Made by a program: the position numbers and the translations under genes. The notes beneath the pieces are model-generated. The model worked only from the letters and a program-made list of their open reading frames with translations, searched no databases and was not told the DNA's origin. From assembly GCF_017948485.1 (NCBI RefSeq), contig NZ_JAFFSX010000037.1:43097-107096 (forward strand): a DNA stretch of 64,000 nt, given 5' to 3'. Below are positions 8,418-16,819 of the stretch, in pieces. The DNA is from Streptomyces sp. GESEQ-35. GTDB lineage: Bacteria > Actinomycetota > Actinomycetes > Streptomycetales > Streptomycetaceae. How positions within the stretch are numbered: the stretch's first letter is position 1; every line of letters begins with the position of its first letter.

Positions 8418-8798
8418 ATGGCTCAGCCCGAAGTCCGGCCCCGCATCGTCGCCCTCCTATGCGATGCGGATTTCATTTACCGCACAGACACCCGCACCTG
8501 GTCTCACCTTGACGGACGGCCGTTCACGCACGCGGAACAGGTCATCGCCTTGCAGGCCACTCGCGCCGAAGCCGACGAAGCCAGGGCACAGCTCATGCGC
8601 TACCTGGAGTATCGGCGTACGAAGCGGGAGGCCGGCGATGTATTGACGCACTTCCTGGACCCGTTCTTGGACCAGCTCAGGGAGAAGACCCTCGACAACG
8701 CCGCCGAGATCATGGGCAAGGAAGACCGGGCCGAACTCGACCGAATCCTCCGCCTCGTCCGCGAACCAGTTCGTCCGTTCGCTCCGTACACCTTCTGA
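8418..8798 (+). CDS. Conserved small AICE protein, unknown function (element A copy)
   Basis: 126 residues from ATG 8418 with GGAAGGA upstream. It has a short N-terminal domain (FIYRTDTRTWSHLDGRPFT), a long helix at about 45-95 and a conserved C-terminal tail EPVRPFAPYTF. The element-B homologue (52079-52459) has exactly the same length and ends EPVRPFTPHTF. It follows the relaxase and conserved hairpin in both elements, so it belongs to the transfer module. I do not recognise a family. Confidence 0.75.
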   Translation: MAQPEVRPRIVALLCDADFIYRTDTRTWSHLDGRPFTHAEQVIALQATRAEADEARAQLMRYLEYRRTKREAGDVLTHFLDPFLDQLREKTLDNAAEIMGKEDRAELDRILRLVREPVRPFAPYTF

Positions 8799-9368
8799 TC
8801 AGGCCGATGCGGACAGCTTCGGAGTGAGCAGCTCCAGCGCTTCCTCCCAGCGATAGCGGTCGGCACCGCCTCCGGCCTTCGGCTTGTGGGGCTCGTACGA
8901 GCCGATCAGGACGCCCATCTCGCGAAGCACGTCGAGGCTGCGTGCGTACGCGGGGTGGGCGGCCTGCGCCGCGTTCAGGTACGGGCACGCGGCGATCGGG
9001 ATGCCCATGCCGTACGCCTCGCACAGGATGCCCAGCGCCAAGGTGTCGGAGATCCCTGCCGCCCACTTGTTGATCGTGTTGAAGGTGGCGGGCGCCACCG
9101 CGATGGCGTCGGAAGACGGCAGCGGCCGCGGGTCACCGGGCAGCCGCCAGGCCGAACGGATCGGGTAGCCAGTCTGGGCCTCGACCGCCTCGGCGTCTAT
9201 GAAGCCGAGGCCCTGCGGGGTGGCGACGACGCCGACATCCCAGTTCGCCTCCTGGGCCGCGGTGATCAGCTTGCCGACGTCGCCGGCGATCCCGGAGGCG
9301 CACACGACGACGTACAGGAAAGGCTTCTTCTGGGTCGGCTCGGTCTGCTGGTCTGGCTGATCACTCAC
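8799..9368 (-). CDS. Flavoprotein (Dfp/UbiX-like fold)
   Basis: 189 residues from GTG 9368, overlapping the stop of the upstream XRE gene (GTGA). The Rossmann-like start VVVCASGIAGDVGKLITAAQ, the SDAIAVAPATFNTINKWAAGISDTL region and ACPYLNAAQAAHP match the flavoprotein family (PF02441) that binds FMN and includes PPC decarboxylase. In Streptomyces such genes often pair with XRE regulators, as here. The substrate is unknown. A decayed copy of its C-terminal half lies at 59335-59525. Confidence 0.8.
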   Translation of the reverse strand: MSDQPDQQTEPTQKKPFLYVVVCASGIAGDVGKLITAAQEANWDVGVVATPQGLGFIDAEAVEAQTGYPIRSAWRLPGDPRPLPSSDAIAVAPATFNTINKWAAGISDTLALGILCEAYGMGIPIAACPYLNAAQAAHPAYARSLDVLREMGVLIGSYEPHKPKAGGGADRYRWEEALELLTPKLSASA

Positions 9369-10645
9369 GCGGGGACTCCCAGTTGGCGACTGAAGCGGTG
9401 CAGTTCCGGCAGCGTACGGCGGCGGTCTCGGGCGGCCATGTCAGCGACCAGCTCGCGGACGGCCGGGCGACGGATGTCCTGGGCCGCGCAGCTCTCGGCG
9501 ATGCGCAGGGCCTGGTAGCCGTCGGCGAGTCGGCCCTGCTGGCTGTAGGCGCGACCTGCCTCGATCCACAGGGCGGCGCGGCGCTCGGGGACGGGGATGT
9601 GGCGGCGCATGAGCGGGCGTGCGGTGTCCAGGGCGACGCCCGCGTTGCCGAAGACGACTGCCGCGCTGAGCCCGTGCAAGGCAACGTTGGTCGGGCTGAA
9701 GTTGGCCCAGGCGTCTGGGCTGTCGAGCGCCACGTAGCGGGCGACTTCCTTCGCCTCGGTGAGGAAGTCCTGGGTGGCGGAGCGGTCGCCGCCGCTGCTG
9801 GCGGCCGTGACCCCGCGCAGGAGCAGCAGGCCGAGTGCGGCCAGGTACCTCGGGGAGCGCTGGTCGTACGAGCCCGTGAGCTGATCAGCGGTGTGGCGGA
9901 CGAGGGTGACGGCCTGAGCGGTGTGGCTGTCACGGGCCAAGGCGTGGGCGTGCACACGAACGCTGGAGGCGAGGACGACGGGATCGCCGGAGCGTTCGGC
10001 CTCGGCCATGGCACGTCCGACCGCGAGCCAGGCGTTGCCCTGGTCACTCTGTTTGAGCAAGAGGCTGGCCGAGGTCTGGTACGTCGTGGCGAGAAGCCCG
10101 GACAGGTCGCTCGAGCCCGGATCTTCGCTGATGGCCTGCCTCAGCTGCCCGATCAGGACGGGCAGCGTGCCCTCCAGCTGTGTGTAGTCGCAGGTGCAGA
10201 AGAGGCGTCGCACGCCCGCGACTTGATCGCGCAGGTTCTGCAGATCCGGCACCGGTTCGGCGGTCACACGGGCTGCTCCGGGCAGCAGGGACTGGACCAG
10301 GTCCTGGTGGGCGGTGTCGGGGACGGTGGGGGCCGCGAGCGCGGCGATGCCGGCGGCGAGAAGGGTACGGCGGCGCATGTCCTCTGTCTCGGGGTCGGAG
10401 GGGCTGATGTCCGAAGCGGCGGCGAGGCCGAGGTGATGCGGCGGGATCGCCAGAACCTGGGCGACCTCGCGCAGCACGCGGACGTCTTCGGTACCCCTGC
10501 CGCCTTCCAGGCGACTCACCTTGGACTGGTGATAGCCCAGGGCTGAGGCCACGTCCGCCTGTGAGCGTCGCTGTAATACGCGTGCCTGACGGATCACTTC
10601 ACCGATCCGTCTCGCCTCGCCTTGCGCGTCGGCCATCTGTGCCAC
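9365..10645 (-). CDS. XRE-family regulator with TPR-like C-terminal region
   Basis: 426 residues from GTG 10645 with AGGAGGAG upstream. The HTH is at about 12-70 (IGEVIRQARVLQRRSQADVA, YHQSKVSRLEGGRGTEDVRV). The remaining 330 residues are helical repeats resembling TPR-containing Streptomyces regulators. An MRRRTLLAAGIAALAAP stretch at about 90 is commonly seen in this class. It is transcribed with the flavoprotein gene and divergently from an ATPase gene, suggesting a local switch for the downstream operon. Confidence 0.85.
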   Translation of the reverse strand: MAQMADAQGEARRIGEVIRQARVLQRRSQADVASALGYHQSKVSRLEGGRGTEDVRVLREVAQVLAIPPHHLGLAAASDISPSDPETEDMRRRTLLAAGIAALAAPTVPDTAHQDLVQSLLPGAARVTAEPVPDLQNLRDQVAGVRRLFCTCDYTQLEGTLPVLIGQLRQAISEDPGSSDLSGLLATTYQTSASLLLKQSDQGNAWLAVGRAMAEAERSGDPVVLASSVRVHAHALARDSHTAQAVTLVRHTADQLTGSYDQRSPRYLAALGLLLLRGVTAASSGGDRSATQDFLTEAKEVARYVALDSPDAWANFSPTNVALHGLSAAVVFGNAGVALDTARPLMRRHIPVPERRAALWIEAGRAYSQQGRLADGYQALRIAESCAAQDIRRPAVRELVADMAARDRRRTLPELHRFSRQLGVPA

Positions 10646-10812
10646 GGCTCCTCCTGCCGTCGCCGATCCTGCCTGCTCAACCGAGCGTAATGGACTGGCA
10701 GTTCACCGTGATGCAGCTCCTGCATAGGTCATGCAGGACCGGCACACGTTCTGGTTCGAGGGACCCGTGGGGCGGTTGCGTGGAGTGGCCGAACCGATCC
10801 AGGAGGCCGCTC

Positions 10813-11247
10813 ATGGAAGCGCACCACATCCGGATTTCCGTCTCCGGTACGCCTGCCGGCGCCGCGTCCGCGCGCCAGCGGATCGCGGAGGAGATACGGG
10901 GCTGGAGTGCCGCTCTCGGAGCCGAACTCCTGGAAGCAGCCGAGGTGGTGGCCTCGGAACTGATCACGAATGCGGTACGGCACGCACACGAAGGCCCGAT
11001 CTCGGCCGACGCCGACCTGAACGACAAGGCGCTACGCATCGCCGTGACCGACACCAGCTCCGACGTCCCCGAAGTCGGCCTGCCGGATGCGGACGCGGAA
11101 GACGGACGCGGCCTGTTCCTCGTCGCCGCGCTCGCGGACCGCCACGGGTACGACCCACTGCCGTCCGGAAAGCGCTGCTGGGCCGAGTTCGACTCCAGTA
11201 CCCCGTCCGGACTTGCCACAACACACCTGCCTCAGCAGAGGAGTTGA
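10813..11247 (+). CDS. HATPase_c_2 (RsbW/SpoIIAB-like) ATP-binding protein
   Basis: 144 residues from ATG 10813 with AGGAGG 6 nt upstream. The N-box ASELITNAVRHA and the G1 motif DAEDGRGLFLVAALADRHGY are the ATP-binding signatures of the anti-sigma-factor kinase fold. These small GHKL proteins, very numerous in Streptomyces, usually act as partner-switch regulators and often lack kinase activity. It is divergent from the XRE gene and 3 nt ahead of the MurA-like gene, so it heads the operon 10813-15999. Confidence 0.85.
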   Translation: MEAHHIRISVSGTPAGAASARQRIAEEIRGWSAALGAELLEAAEVVASELITNAVRHAHEGPISADADLNDKALRIAVTDTSSDVPEVGLPDADAEDGRGLFLVAALADRHGYDPLPSGKRCWAEFDSSTPSGLATTHLPQQRS

Positions 11248-11250
11248 CTG

Positions 11251-12570
11251 TTGACAGCCGTACGAATTCCTCCCATCGCCGCAGAAGTGGTCGCCGTGCG
11301 TCCGAGCGTCCCGCTCGCCGGAGCCGTGACCGTGGACGGATCGAAGAACGCGGCCCTGCCCCTGATCGCCGCCGCCGCGGCCATGCACCGGCCGGTGCGC
11401 CTGAGCAACGTCCCGGCGAACACCGATGTCGAGACGATGCTCACGCTTCTCCAGCTGGCCGGCTGGCACACCGCCCGGCCTGTCAGCGATCCGCACACCA
11501 CGGTGATCCTGCCGAGTGACAAGCCGCAGCCGGATCCCGTTCCCGAGGTCGCGGCCCGCATCCGGGCCTCGTACTACCTGGTCCCTGCGCTGCTCGGCGC
11601 CTACGGACGGGCCCGCTTGCCCTGGCCTGGCGGGTGCGCCATCGGGGAACGCGGGATGGAGCAGCACTTCAAGGTGTACGAGCGCTTCGGTGACCGCACG
11701 ACCGTCGACGACCACGGCTACCTCGTCGAGGTGGCCACGGTCGGACGCGGGACGGTCTCGATCATGCTGCCCTTCCGGTCCCGCGGAGCGACCATCGCCT
11801 CTCTCCTGCGCGCGGTCGTCGCCGGACGGCCGCTGCGTCTGGGGCAACCGAATCTTTCGCCTGAAGTGCTCAGTGTCGTGGAGGCGTTGGAGATCGCCGG
11901 GTGGGAGTGCCGGGTCAGCGAAACCGTCCTCGCGCTCCATCCGCCCCGGTCCGCATCCGGCGAGGCCCTCGCGTGGACGGTGCCCGGCGACAAGATCGAG
12001 GCAGGCACCCTGGCCTGCGCCGTCGCAGTGAGCGGCGGCAACGCCCACATCCTTGGAGTGCTCAACGACCACATCGCTCCCTTGGTCGCCGCACTGCGCT
12101 GGCTCGGCGTACCCGCCGACGTAGAGGACGGCGCCCTCACCATCCAGGCCCAGGACGCCCAGCCCACCGGCCGACCGCTGCGCGCCATCGCCTCCCTCTC
12201 CCCCGGCGGCCTGGACGCGGACTTCGAGCCCCCGCTGATGGCCCTGGCCCTCACCCTTCCCGGCACTCACCTGTTCGCCGACGACATCAACCCCGGCCGC
12301 CACGGCAACCTGCTGCCCCAGCTCGTGCGCCTCGGCGCCACGATCGACGAGCTGTCACCCACGCAATGCCGCTTCGCCGGGCCCCAGCAGCTCACCGGTG
12401 CCGGAGTGGAGGCCACCGACATCCGCACGGGCTCCGCCCTGCTCATCGCGGGCCTCACCGCTCAGGGGGTCACCACCCTCGGCGGCCTCGAACAGCTCCG
12501 GCGTGGGCACGCCGACCTGCCCGTCAAGCTGCACGCGCTGGGCGCCGACATCTGCGAGGTGATCCCGTGA
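11251..12570 (+). CDS. MurA-like enolpyruvyl transferase (cargo operon)
   Basis: 439 residues from TTG 11251. The fold and motifs are those of the EPSP synthase/MurA superfamily: GSKNAALPL at 30-38 (substrate Lys32), RAS at 105-107 and the loop PGGCAIG with Cys129 at the position of the MurA catalytic cysteine. Overall divergence from MurA is high, and the gene sits with phosphatase, deaminase-like and glycosyltransferase genes. A housekeeping cell-wall role is therefore unlikely. NikO/PolA of nikkomycin and polyoxin pathways are MurA-like enzymes acting on UMP, so a nucleotide substrate is a reasonable inference. A fosfomycin-insensitivity role is unlikely because Cys is kept. Confidence 0.85.
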   Translation: MTAVRIPPIAAEVVAVRPSVPLAGAVTVDGSKNAALPLIAAAAAMHRPVRLSNVPANTDVETMLTLLQLAGWHTARPVSDPHTTVILPSDKPQPDPVPEVAARIRASYYLVPALLGAYGRARLPWPGGCAIGERGMEQHFKVYERFGDRTTVDDHGYLVEVATVGRGTVSIMLPFRSRGATIASLLRAVVAGRPLRLGQPNLSPEVLSVVEALEIAGWECRVSETVLALHPPRSASGEALAWTVPGDKIEAGTLACAVAVSGGNAHILGVLNDHIAPLVAALRWLGVPADVEDGALTIQAQDAQPTGRPLRAIASLSPGGLDADFEPPLMALALTLPGTHLFADDINPGRHGNLLPQLVRLGATIDELSPTQCRFAGPQQLTGAGVEATDIRTGSALLIAGLTAQGVTTLGGLEQLRRGHADLPVKLHALGADICEVIP

Positions 12571-13790
12571 GCCGACAGCTCCGGCAGATCGTCGCGACGA
12601 CCGATGTCCACTCCGCCTTCGACGCAGCGGCCCCGATGCTCGCCTACCTCCACGCCGCCAAGCCCGAGAGCCTGATCGTGGACTGCGGAGACTTCTTCGA
12701 GGGCAGCGGCTTCTACCGCCTCGGCAAGGGGCACATCGAGCTCGCCGTCCTCACCACCATGTACGACGTGCTCGCACCAGGGAATCACGGCTGGTCTCAC
12801 TACTTCGAGCCGCAGCTGCACCGGATGACGGTGTGCGCGAACACGACCGACGCCAGTGGAAGCCCGCTCTTCGACCGCCTCCGCGTCCAGGAAATCGGCT
12901 GGCGACGGGTCGGCATCACGGCAGTGATGGCCCCGCAGGCATTCAACGCGATCCCCGCCGACCAGCGTGCCGGCCACCGCGTCATCGATCCCACCCAGGC
13001 CCTGCGCGAAGTGATGCTGGAGCACCACCACCGCGTGGACGCCTGGATGGTGCTGTCTCACTCCGGCTTCGAGGAGGACCTGAAGCTGGCCGCCGCCTGC
13101 CCGTTCGTCGACGTCATCTTCGCCGGGCACTGCCACAGCGACAGCCTCGGTCCCGTGCCCGTCGGCGACACCCTCGTGGTCAAGGGACGCGAACTCGGCG
13201 TCGGGTACGCAGCCGCAGAACCCGTCGGCAGCGGCTGGGCCGCCCGCACCTGCGTCTTCCCCAACGCCACTGCCGTTCCCAGCGAACTCACCGCGCTGCG
13301 GGAAGAGATCTCGACCATCCAACAGCAGTTGAGCAGCCCCCTCGGAATGGTGCACGGGGCTTACCGCAACAACCCCCTGAACCGCCGCCGCCTGCTCGAA
13401 GAGATCGCCGATCGACTGCATACCGGCCTCGGCGCCGACGCGGTCGTCCTCAACGAGACGGCCCTGCGCACCGTTCAGCTCGGCACCGTCCTCACCCTCG
13501 GCGACCTGTTGGCCATCGAGCCGTTCGACAACCAACTCGTGCACGCCTTTCTCCCCGAGGAGCACGACCAGACCCAAGACCAGCTGCTCGGTCACTTGAC
13601 CCAGCTCGTCGGTCCTCTCGTCGTCGCCCCTGATCCATTGCCGGCGGAGATTCGCACCGTGCTGACCACCGACTACCTGGCCAACACCTTCTTCGGTGGA
13701 CGAACTCACCAGGCAGGCATGCGACTTGGCCAGGCCGCTCACCACGTCCTGACCTCTCCACTCACCCACTCCCCAGCTCAGCGACCCTGA
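12567..13790 (+). CDS. Metallophosphatase, 5'-nucleotidase type
   Basis: 407 residues from GTG 12567, overlapping the previous stop (GTGA). Calcineurin-like metal ligands are visible: Asp13-x-His15 (TTDVH), Asp42 (DCGDFFEG), GNHGW (73-74) and AGHCHSD. The two-domain layout, with a C-terminal segment containing LGDLLAIEPFDNQL, is that of UshA/5'-nucleotidase proteins. No signal peptide is seen, so it should act in the cytoplasm, presumably removing a phosphate from a nucleotide intermediate of the operon. Confidence 0.85.
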   Translation: MSRQLRQIVATTDVHSAFDAAAPMLAYLHAAKPESLIVDCGDFFEGSGFYRLGKGHIELAVLTTMYDVLAPGNHGWSHYFEPQLHRMTVCANTTDASGSPLFDRLRVQEIGWRRVGITAVMAPQAFNAIPADQRAGHRVIDPTQALREVMLEHHHRVDAWMVLSHSGFEEDLKLAAACPFVDVIFAGHCHSDSLGPVPVGDTLVVKGRELGVGYAAAEPVGSGWAARTCVFPNATAVPSELTALREEISTIQQQLSSPLGMVHGAYRNNPLNRRRLLEEIADRLHTGLGADAVVLNETALRTVQLGTVLTLGDLLAIEPFDNQLVHAFLPEEHDQTQDQLLGHLTQLVGPLVVAPDPLPAEIRTVLTTDYLANTFFGGRTHQAGMRLGQAAHHVLTSPLTHSPAQRP

Positions 13791-13805
13791 CGAAGGAGCC
13801 GAGCA

Positions 13806-14345
13806 ATGATCCTCACCGGACCTGAGATCAAAGCTGCCGTGACCGACGGCCGCTTACGCATCACGCCCTTCGCCCAGGACCAGACCAACCCAAACAGCTA
13901 CAACGTCCGGCTCGGCCCCACACTGCTGACGTACGCCACAAAGGTCATCGACGCGCACCGCCCCAACCCGACGCGCTCGATCCTGATCGGCGAGGACGGT
14001 TACGTGCTCCAGCCCGGCGAGCTGTACCTCGGCCACACCGTCGAGGAGGTCGGCTCGGACGTCTTCGTCCCCTTGCTCTTCGGCCGCTCCTCGGTCGGCC
14101 GCCTCGGTCTGTTCGTCGAGATCACGGCGCCGATCGGCGACATCGGGTTCCACGGCCAGTGGACGTTGATGCTCTCGCCCATCCGGCCGCTGCGGGTCTA
14201 CGCCAGCATGAAGATTGGGCAGGTCATGTTCTTCGTCTCCACCGGTGACGTCGACCTGTACCGCGGCAAGTACCAGGGCGCCGCCGGCCCGCAGCCCTCC
14301 GGCTACTGGCGGGACACGGCACGCATCCAGGCGGTCGCCTCATGA
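13806..14345 (+). CDS. dCTP-deaminase/dUTPase-fold protein 1
   Basis: 179 residues. The motifs PNSYNVRLG, QPGELYLGHTVEEV, GRSSVGRLGL (93-102) and IGFHGQWTL are those of the dCTP deaminase family. The residue after TL that is normally Glu (TLEL in Dcd) is Met122 here. True Dcd uses that Glu for catalysis, so this subunit may be inactive alone. It overlaps the next gene by 4 nt. The partner protein keeps the Glu but lacks GRSS, suggesting a composite enzyme (inference). Confidence 0.85.
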   Translation: MILTGPEIKAAVTDGRLRITPFAQDQTNPNSYNVRLGPTLLTYATKVIDAHRPNPTRSILIGEDGYVLQPGELYLGHTVEEVGSDVFVPLLFGRSSVGRLGLFVEITAPIGDIGFHGQWTLMLSPIRPLRVYASMKIGQVMFFVSTGDVDLYRGKYQGAAGPQPSGYWRDTARIQAVAS

Positions 14346-14878
14346 TCCTCACCGGCCCCGCCATCGCCGCCGCCGTCAGCAGGGGCGAGATCACCATCGC
14401 CCCCTTCGACCCCGCACGCCTCTCCCCCAACGCCTACGACTGGCGCCTCGGCGACACCATCCGCGTCTGCACCGGTGACCTCGACGCCGCCTCCCCTACT
14501 GCGTTCACCGAACACCCCATCCCAGCATCGGGGTTGATCCTGAAACCCGGAGTGCTCTATCTCGGCGTCACGCTGGAGAAGACGGGCTCGGAAACGTACG
14601 CCCAGCTAATCAACGGTGACCGCACCATCGGCGCCCTCGGCATCTGGGTCCACGTCTCCGCTCCACTCGGCCACCAGGGCCACGCGATCCGCTGGACCTT
14701 GGAGATCCGCGTCGCCAAACCCGCCCGCGTGTATCCGGGAATGACCTTCGGCAAGCTCGCCTTCCTCACCACCCTCGGCACCCCGGCCAGCTACCAACAG
14801 CAGCGCGCCAAGTACGCGGCCACGAACGGCATCGACATCTCCCGCCTGTACGAAGAGATCCCTCAAGGAGCGCTGTGA
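14342..14878 (+). CDS. dCTP-deaminase/dUTPase-fold protein 2
   Basis: 178 residues, beginning MILTGP like its neighbour and clearly its paralogue. It has SPNAYDWRLG, LKPGVLYLGVTLEK and RWTLEIRV with Glu121 at the catalytic position. The GRSS signature is replaced by NGDRTIG (91-97). Each copy thus keeps a different half of the family's active-site motifs. It is translationally coupled to both neighbours by ATGA/GTGA overlaps. Confidence 0.85.
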   Translation: MILTGPAIAAAVSRGEITIAPFDPARLSPNAYDWRLGDTIRVCTGDLDAASPTAFTEHPIPASGLILKPGVLYLGVTLEKTGSETYAQLINGDRTIGALGIWVHVSAPLGHQGHAIRWTLEIRVAKPARVYPGMTFGKLAFLTTLGTPASYQQQRAKYAATNGIDISRLYEEIPQGAL

Positions 14879-15999
14879 GTACCGTCGTAGGCCCAGCCGC
14901 GGGCCCACTGGCCGCCACCTTCCTCGACCTCCCGGCAGGGAGCCCCGGCGGCAGCGTCGAACTCTTCCTCGACCTCTACACGGGCGATCAACCCCTCATC
15001 CCCGCACGGGCCTTCATGCTGGCCCCCGCCACCGGCCCCAGACCTCGACTCCCGGCCGGGCTCGACCTGCTGGCGGTGCCCGGGAAGTGCCTCAACGGTG
15101 CCCGCTTCGGCCGTTACGTCGCCGCCCTGCGCCAGGCCCTGGTGACCTCGATCGATCCGGCGGACATCGGCGTACTGCACCTACAACACCTCACGTTCGG
15201 CGCCACGCCCGCGCTCATCCGGGCGCTTCCGAAACACCCGAGAATCGTGCTGGTCCACGGCACCGACCTGCTGTTCGCCGAAACCCACCGCGACCAACAC
15301 CAGGTCCTCCGCGAGACAGCGAGGGCCGCCGACGCCATCGTGGTCCCCACCACCGCGATGGCCGACCACCTGCTCAAACTCACCCCACAGGCCGACCGCC
15401 GCAAGATCGTCCACATCCCCTGGGGCATCCCCGACCACCTGCTCACCAGTCCACCGCCCCGGCCGACCCGCGCCTCGCCCAGCCACCTGCGACTGCTGTA
15501 CGCGGGGCGGCTGACCGCCGAGAAGGGGGTCGAGCAACTGGTCACCGCCCTCGCCCCCGTGCCAGGAGTCGAGCTGAGCATTGCCGCTCCCCGAGCCCAG
15601 TTCCACGCGTTGGCCCCACTACTTCAACGGGCTGGGGCTCGGGCCCGGTATCTCGGCTGGCTCCGCCGTCCACAGTTGTGGAAAGCCTTCGCCGAGCACG
15701 ACGTGCTGGCCCTGCCGTCCACGACGCTCGAAGCGATGGCCCTGGTCGCGCTAGAGGCCCAAGCCTGCGGCCTGCCGGTCCTGTACCAGCCCGTGCCCGG
15801 ACTCACCGAGGTCCTCGCCGCGTCTGGTGTAGCCACCGACTTCGCCCACTCCGCCGCGCTCGCCCGCGACCTGGATCGGCTGCGCACCGCGCCGGGCCTG
15901 CTGCCCGCGCTCCGGCAGGCGGGCTACGCGAACGCCGCCCGCTATCCCCTCTCAGCGACCGCCAAGACCTTGAACAAACTCGGACGCCAACTCGCCTGA
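14875..15999 (+). CDS. GT4-family glycosyltransferase
   Basis: 374 residues from GTG 14875, overlapping the previous stop. A GT-B fold is indicated by VLVHGTDLLF in the N-terminal half and by LLYAGRLTAEKGVEQLVTAL and PSTTLEAMALVALEAQACGLPVLY in the C-terminal half. The ExxxxxxxE donor-binding motif lies in the latter. It closes the operon and may attach a sugar to the product of the upstream enzymes. The acceptor is unknown. Confidence 0.88.
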   Translation: MSTVVGPAAGPLAATFLDLPAGSPGGSVELFLDLYTGDQPLIPARAFMLAPATGPRPRLPAGLDLLAVPGKCLNGARFGRYVAALRQALVTSIDPADIGVLHLQHLTFGATPALIRALPKHPRIVLVHGTDLLFAETHRDQHQVLRETARAADAIVVPTTAMADHLLKLTPQADRRKIVHIPWGIPDHLLTSPPPRPTRASPSHLRLLYAGRLTAEKGVEQLVTALAPVPGVELSIAAPRAQFHALAPLLQRAGARARYLGWLRRPQLWKAFAEHDVLALPSTTLEAMALVALEAQACGLPVLYQPVPGLTEVLAASGVATDFAHSAALARDLDRLRTAPGLLPALRQAGYANAARYPLSATAKTLNKLGRQLA

Positions 16000-16077
16000 G
16001 ACGAGCAGTAAGTTGCCCACATGAACGCACTCCTGCGATCCACGCAGTCAGAGGGCAGCACATAGGGGGAGAAAGGC

Positions 16078-16695
16078 GTGAAGAACCGGTTCGCGGGCGG
16101 CTGTGGGATGTGCTCCGTGTGGGTGTCGGCGGGCGGCGGATATCTCGTCAAGGGCCTCGACGAAGGCTGGGAGGTCCGTTGCCCGACCTGCCAGCACATC
16201 GACGAGCTCGCCGAGACCGACGACTTCGACCCGGACAACATCGCGCTGCCGACAACGCCGCCTCCTGGCAGCGAGACCACCGTCGCCCTACGCGTCCTGG
16301 CACTGACCCGTGCCTGCTGGTCGTGCGGCAAGGGCACCGTGTGCCTGATCGGGCTGTACCCGCAGCGGCCTGCCCGCGGCTACGTCGGCCTGTTCACCAC
16401 GGACAACTCCACCACCATGGCGCTGATTCAGCGCCTGCTCCAGCAGCATGGTCATGGGAGCCTCGCCGCGACCATCAAGAGCCGGTACAGCAGGACGATG
16501 CGCAAGAGGCAGCTGTCCAACGGCTGTGCCCACTGCGACGCGCTGCAGGGCAATTTCCCTGTGCATGAGGAGGCTGACCGCCGCGTCGCCTCGGGCGGTG
16601 TGAACGGACTGGACACGCTTCTGGTCGCCGCCTGCCCGGTACTGGAATGGCAGGCCGTCATCCATGACAACGGCGGCGGTGTGATGGCCATCTGA
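16078..16695 (+). CDS. Cysteine-rich (zinc-ribbon-like) protein, unknown function
   Basis: 205 residues from GTG 16078 with AGGGGGAGA upstream. Three Cys clusters are visible: CGMC near the start with CPTC 30 residues later, CWSCG at about 80, and CAHC at about 150. They look like treble-clef or ribbon zinc sites. I do not recognise the family. It follows the glycosyltransferase by 78 nt and could be part of that cargo operon. Confidence 0.6.
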   Translation: MKNRFAGGCGMCSVWVSAGGGYLVKGLDEGWEVRCPTCQHIDELAETDDFDPDNIALPTTPPPGSETTVALRVLALTRACWSCGKGTVCLIGLYPQRPARGYVGLFTTDNSTTMALIQRLLQQHGHGSLAATIKSRYSRTMRKRQLSNGCAHCDALQGNFPVHEEADRRVASGGVNGLDTLLVAACPVLEWQAVIHDNGGGVMAI

Positions 16696-16819
16696 GGCCA
16701 CCGGGCCCGACGAGACCTCCAGCACCGGCAGAGTCGAATCCCCGACAGGTCACTGCGCGGACCGGCCCGTCCACGTCACTACGCTGGCTGACGGGATGCC
16801 CACGGCGAACAGGGAGACC

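Noticed and set aside
11251..12570. Housekeeping murA
   Set aside because: It is coupled to nucleotidase, deaminase-like and glycosyltransferase genes within mobile DNA and diverges strongly from MurA outside the active-site motifs.
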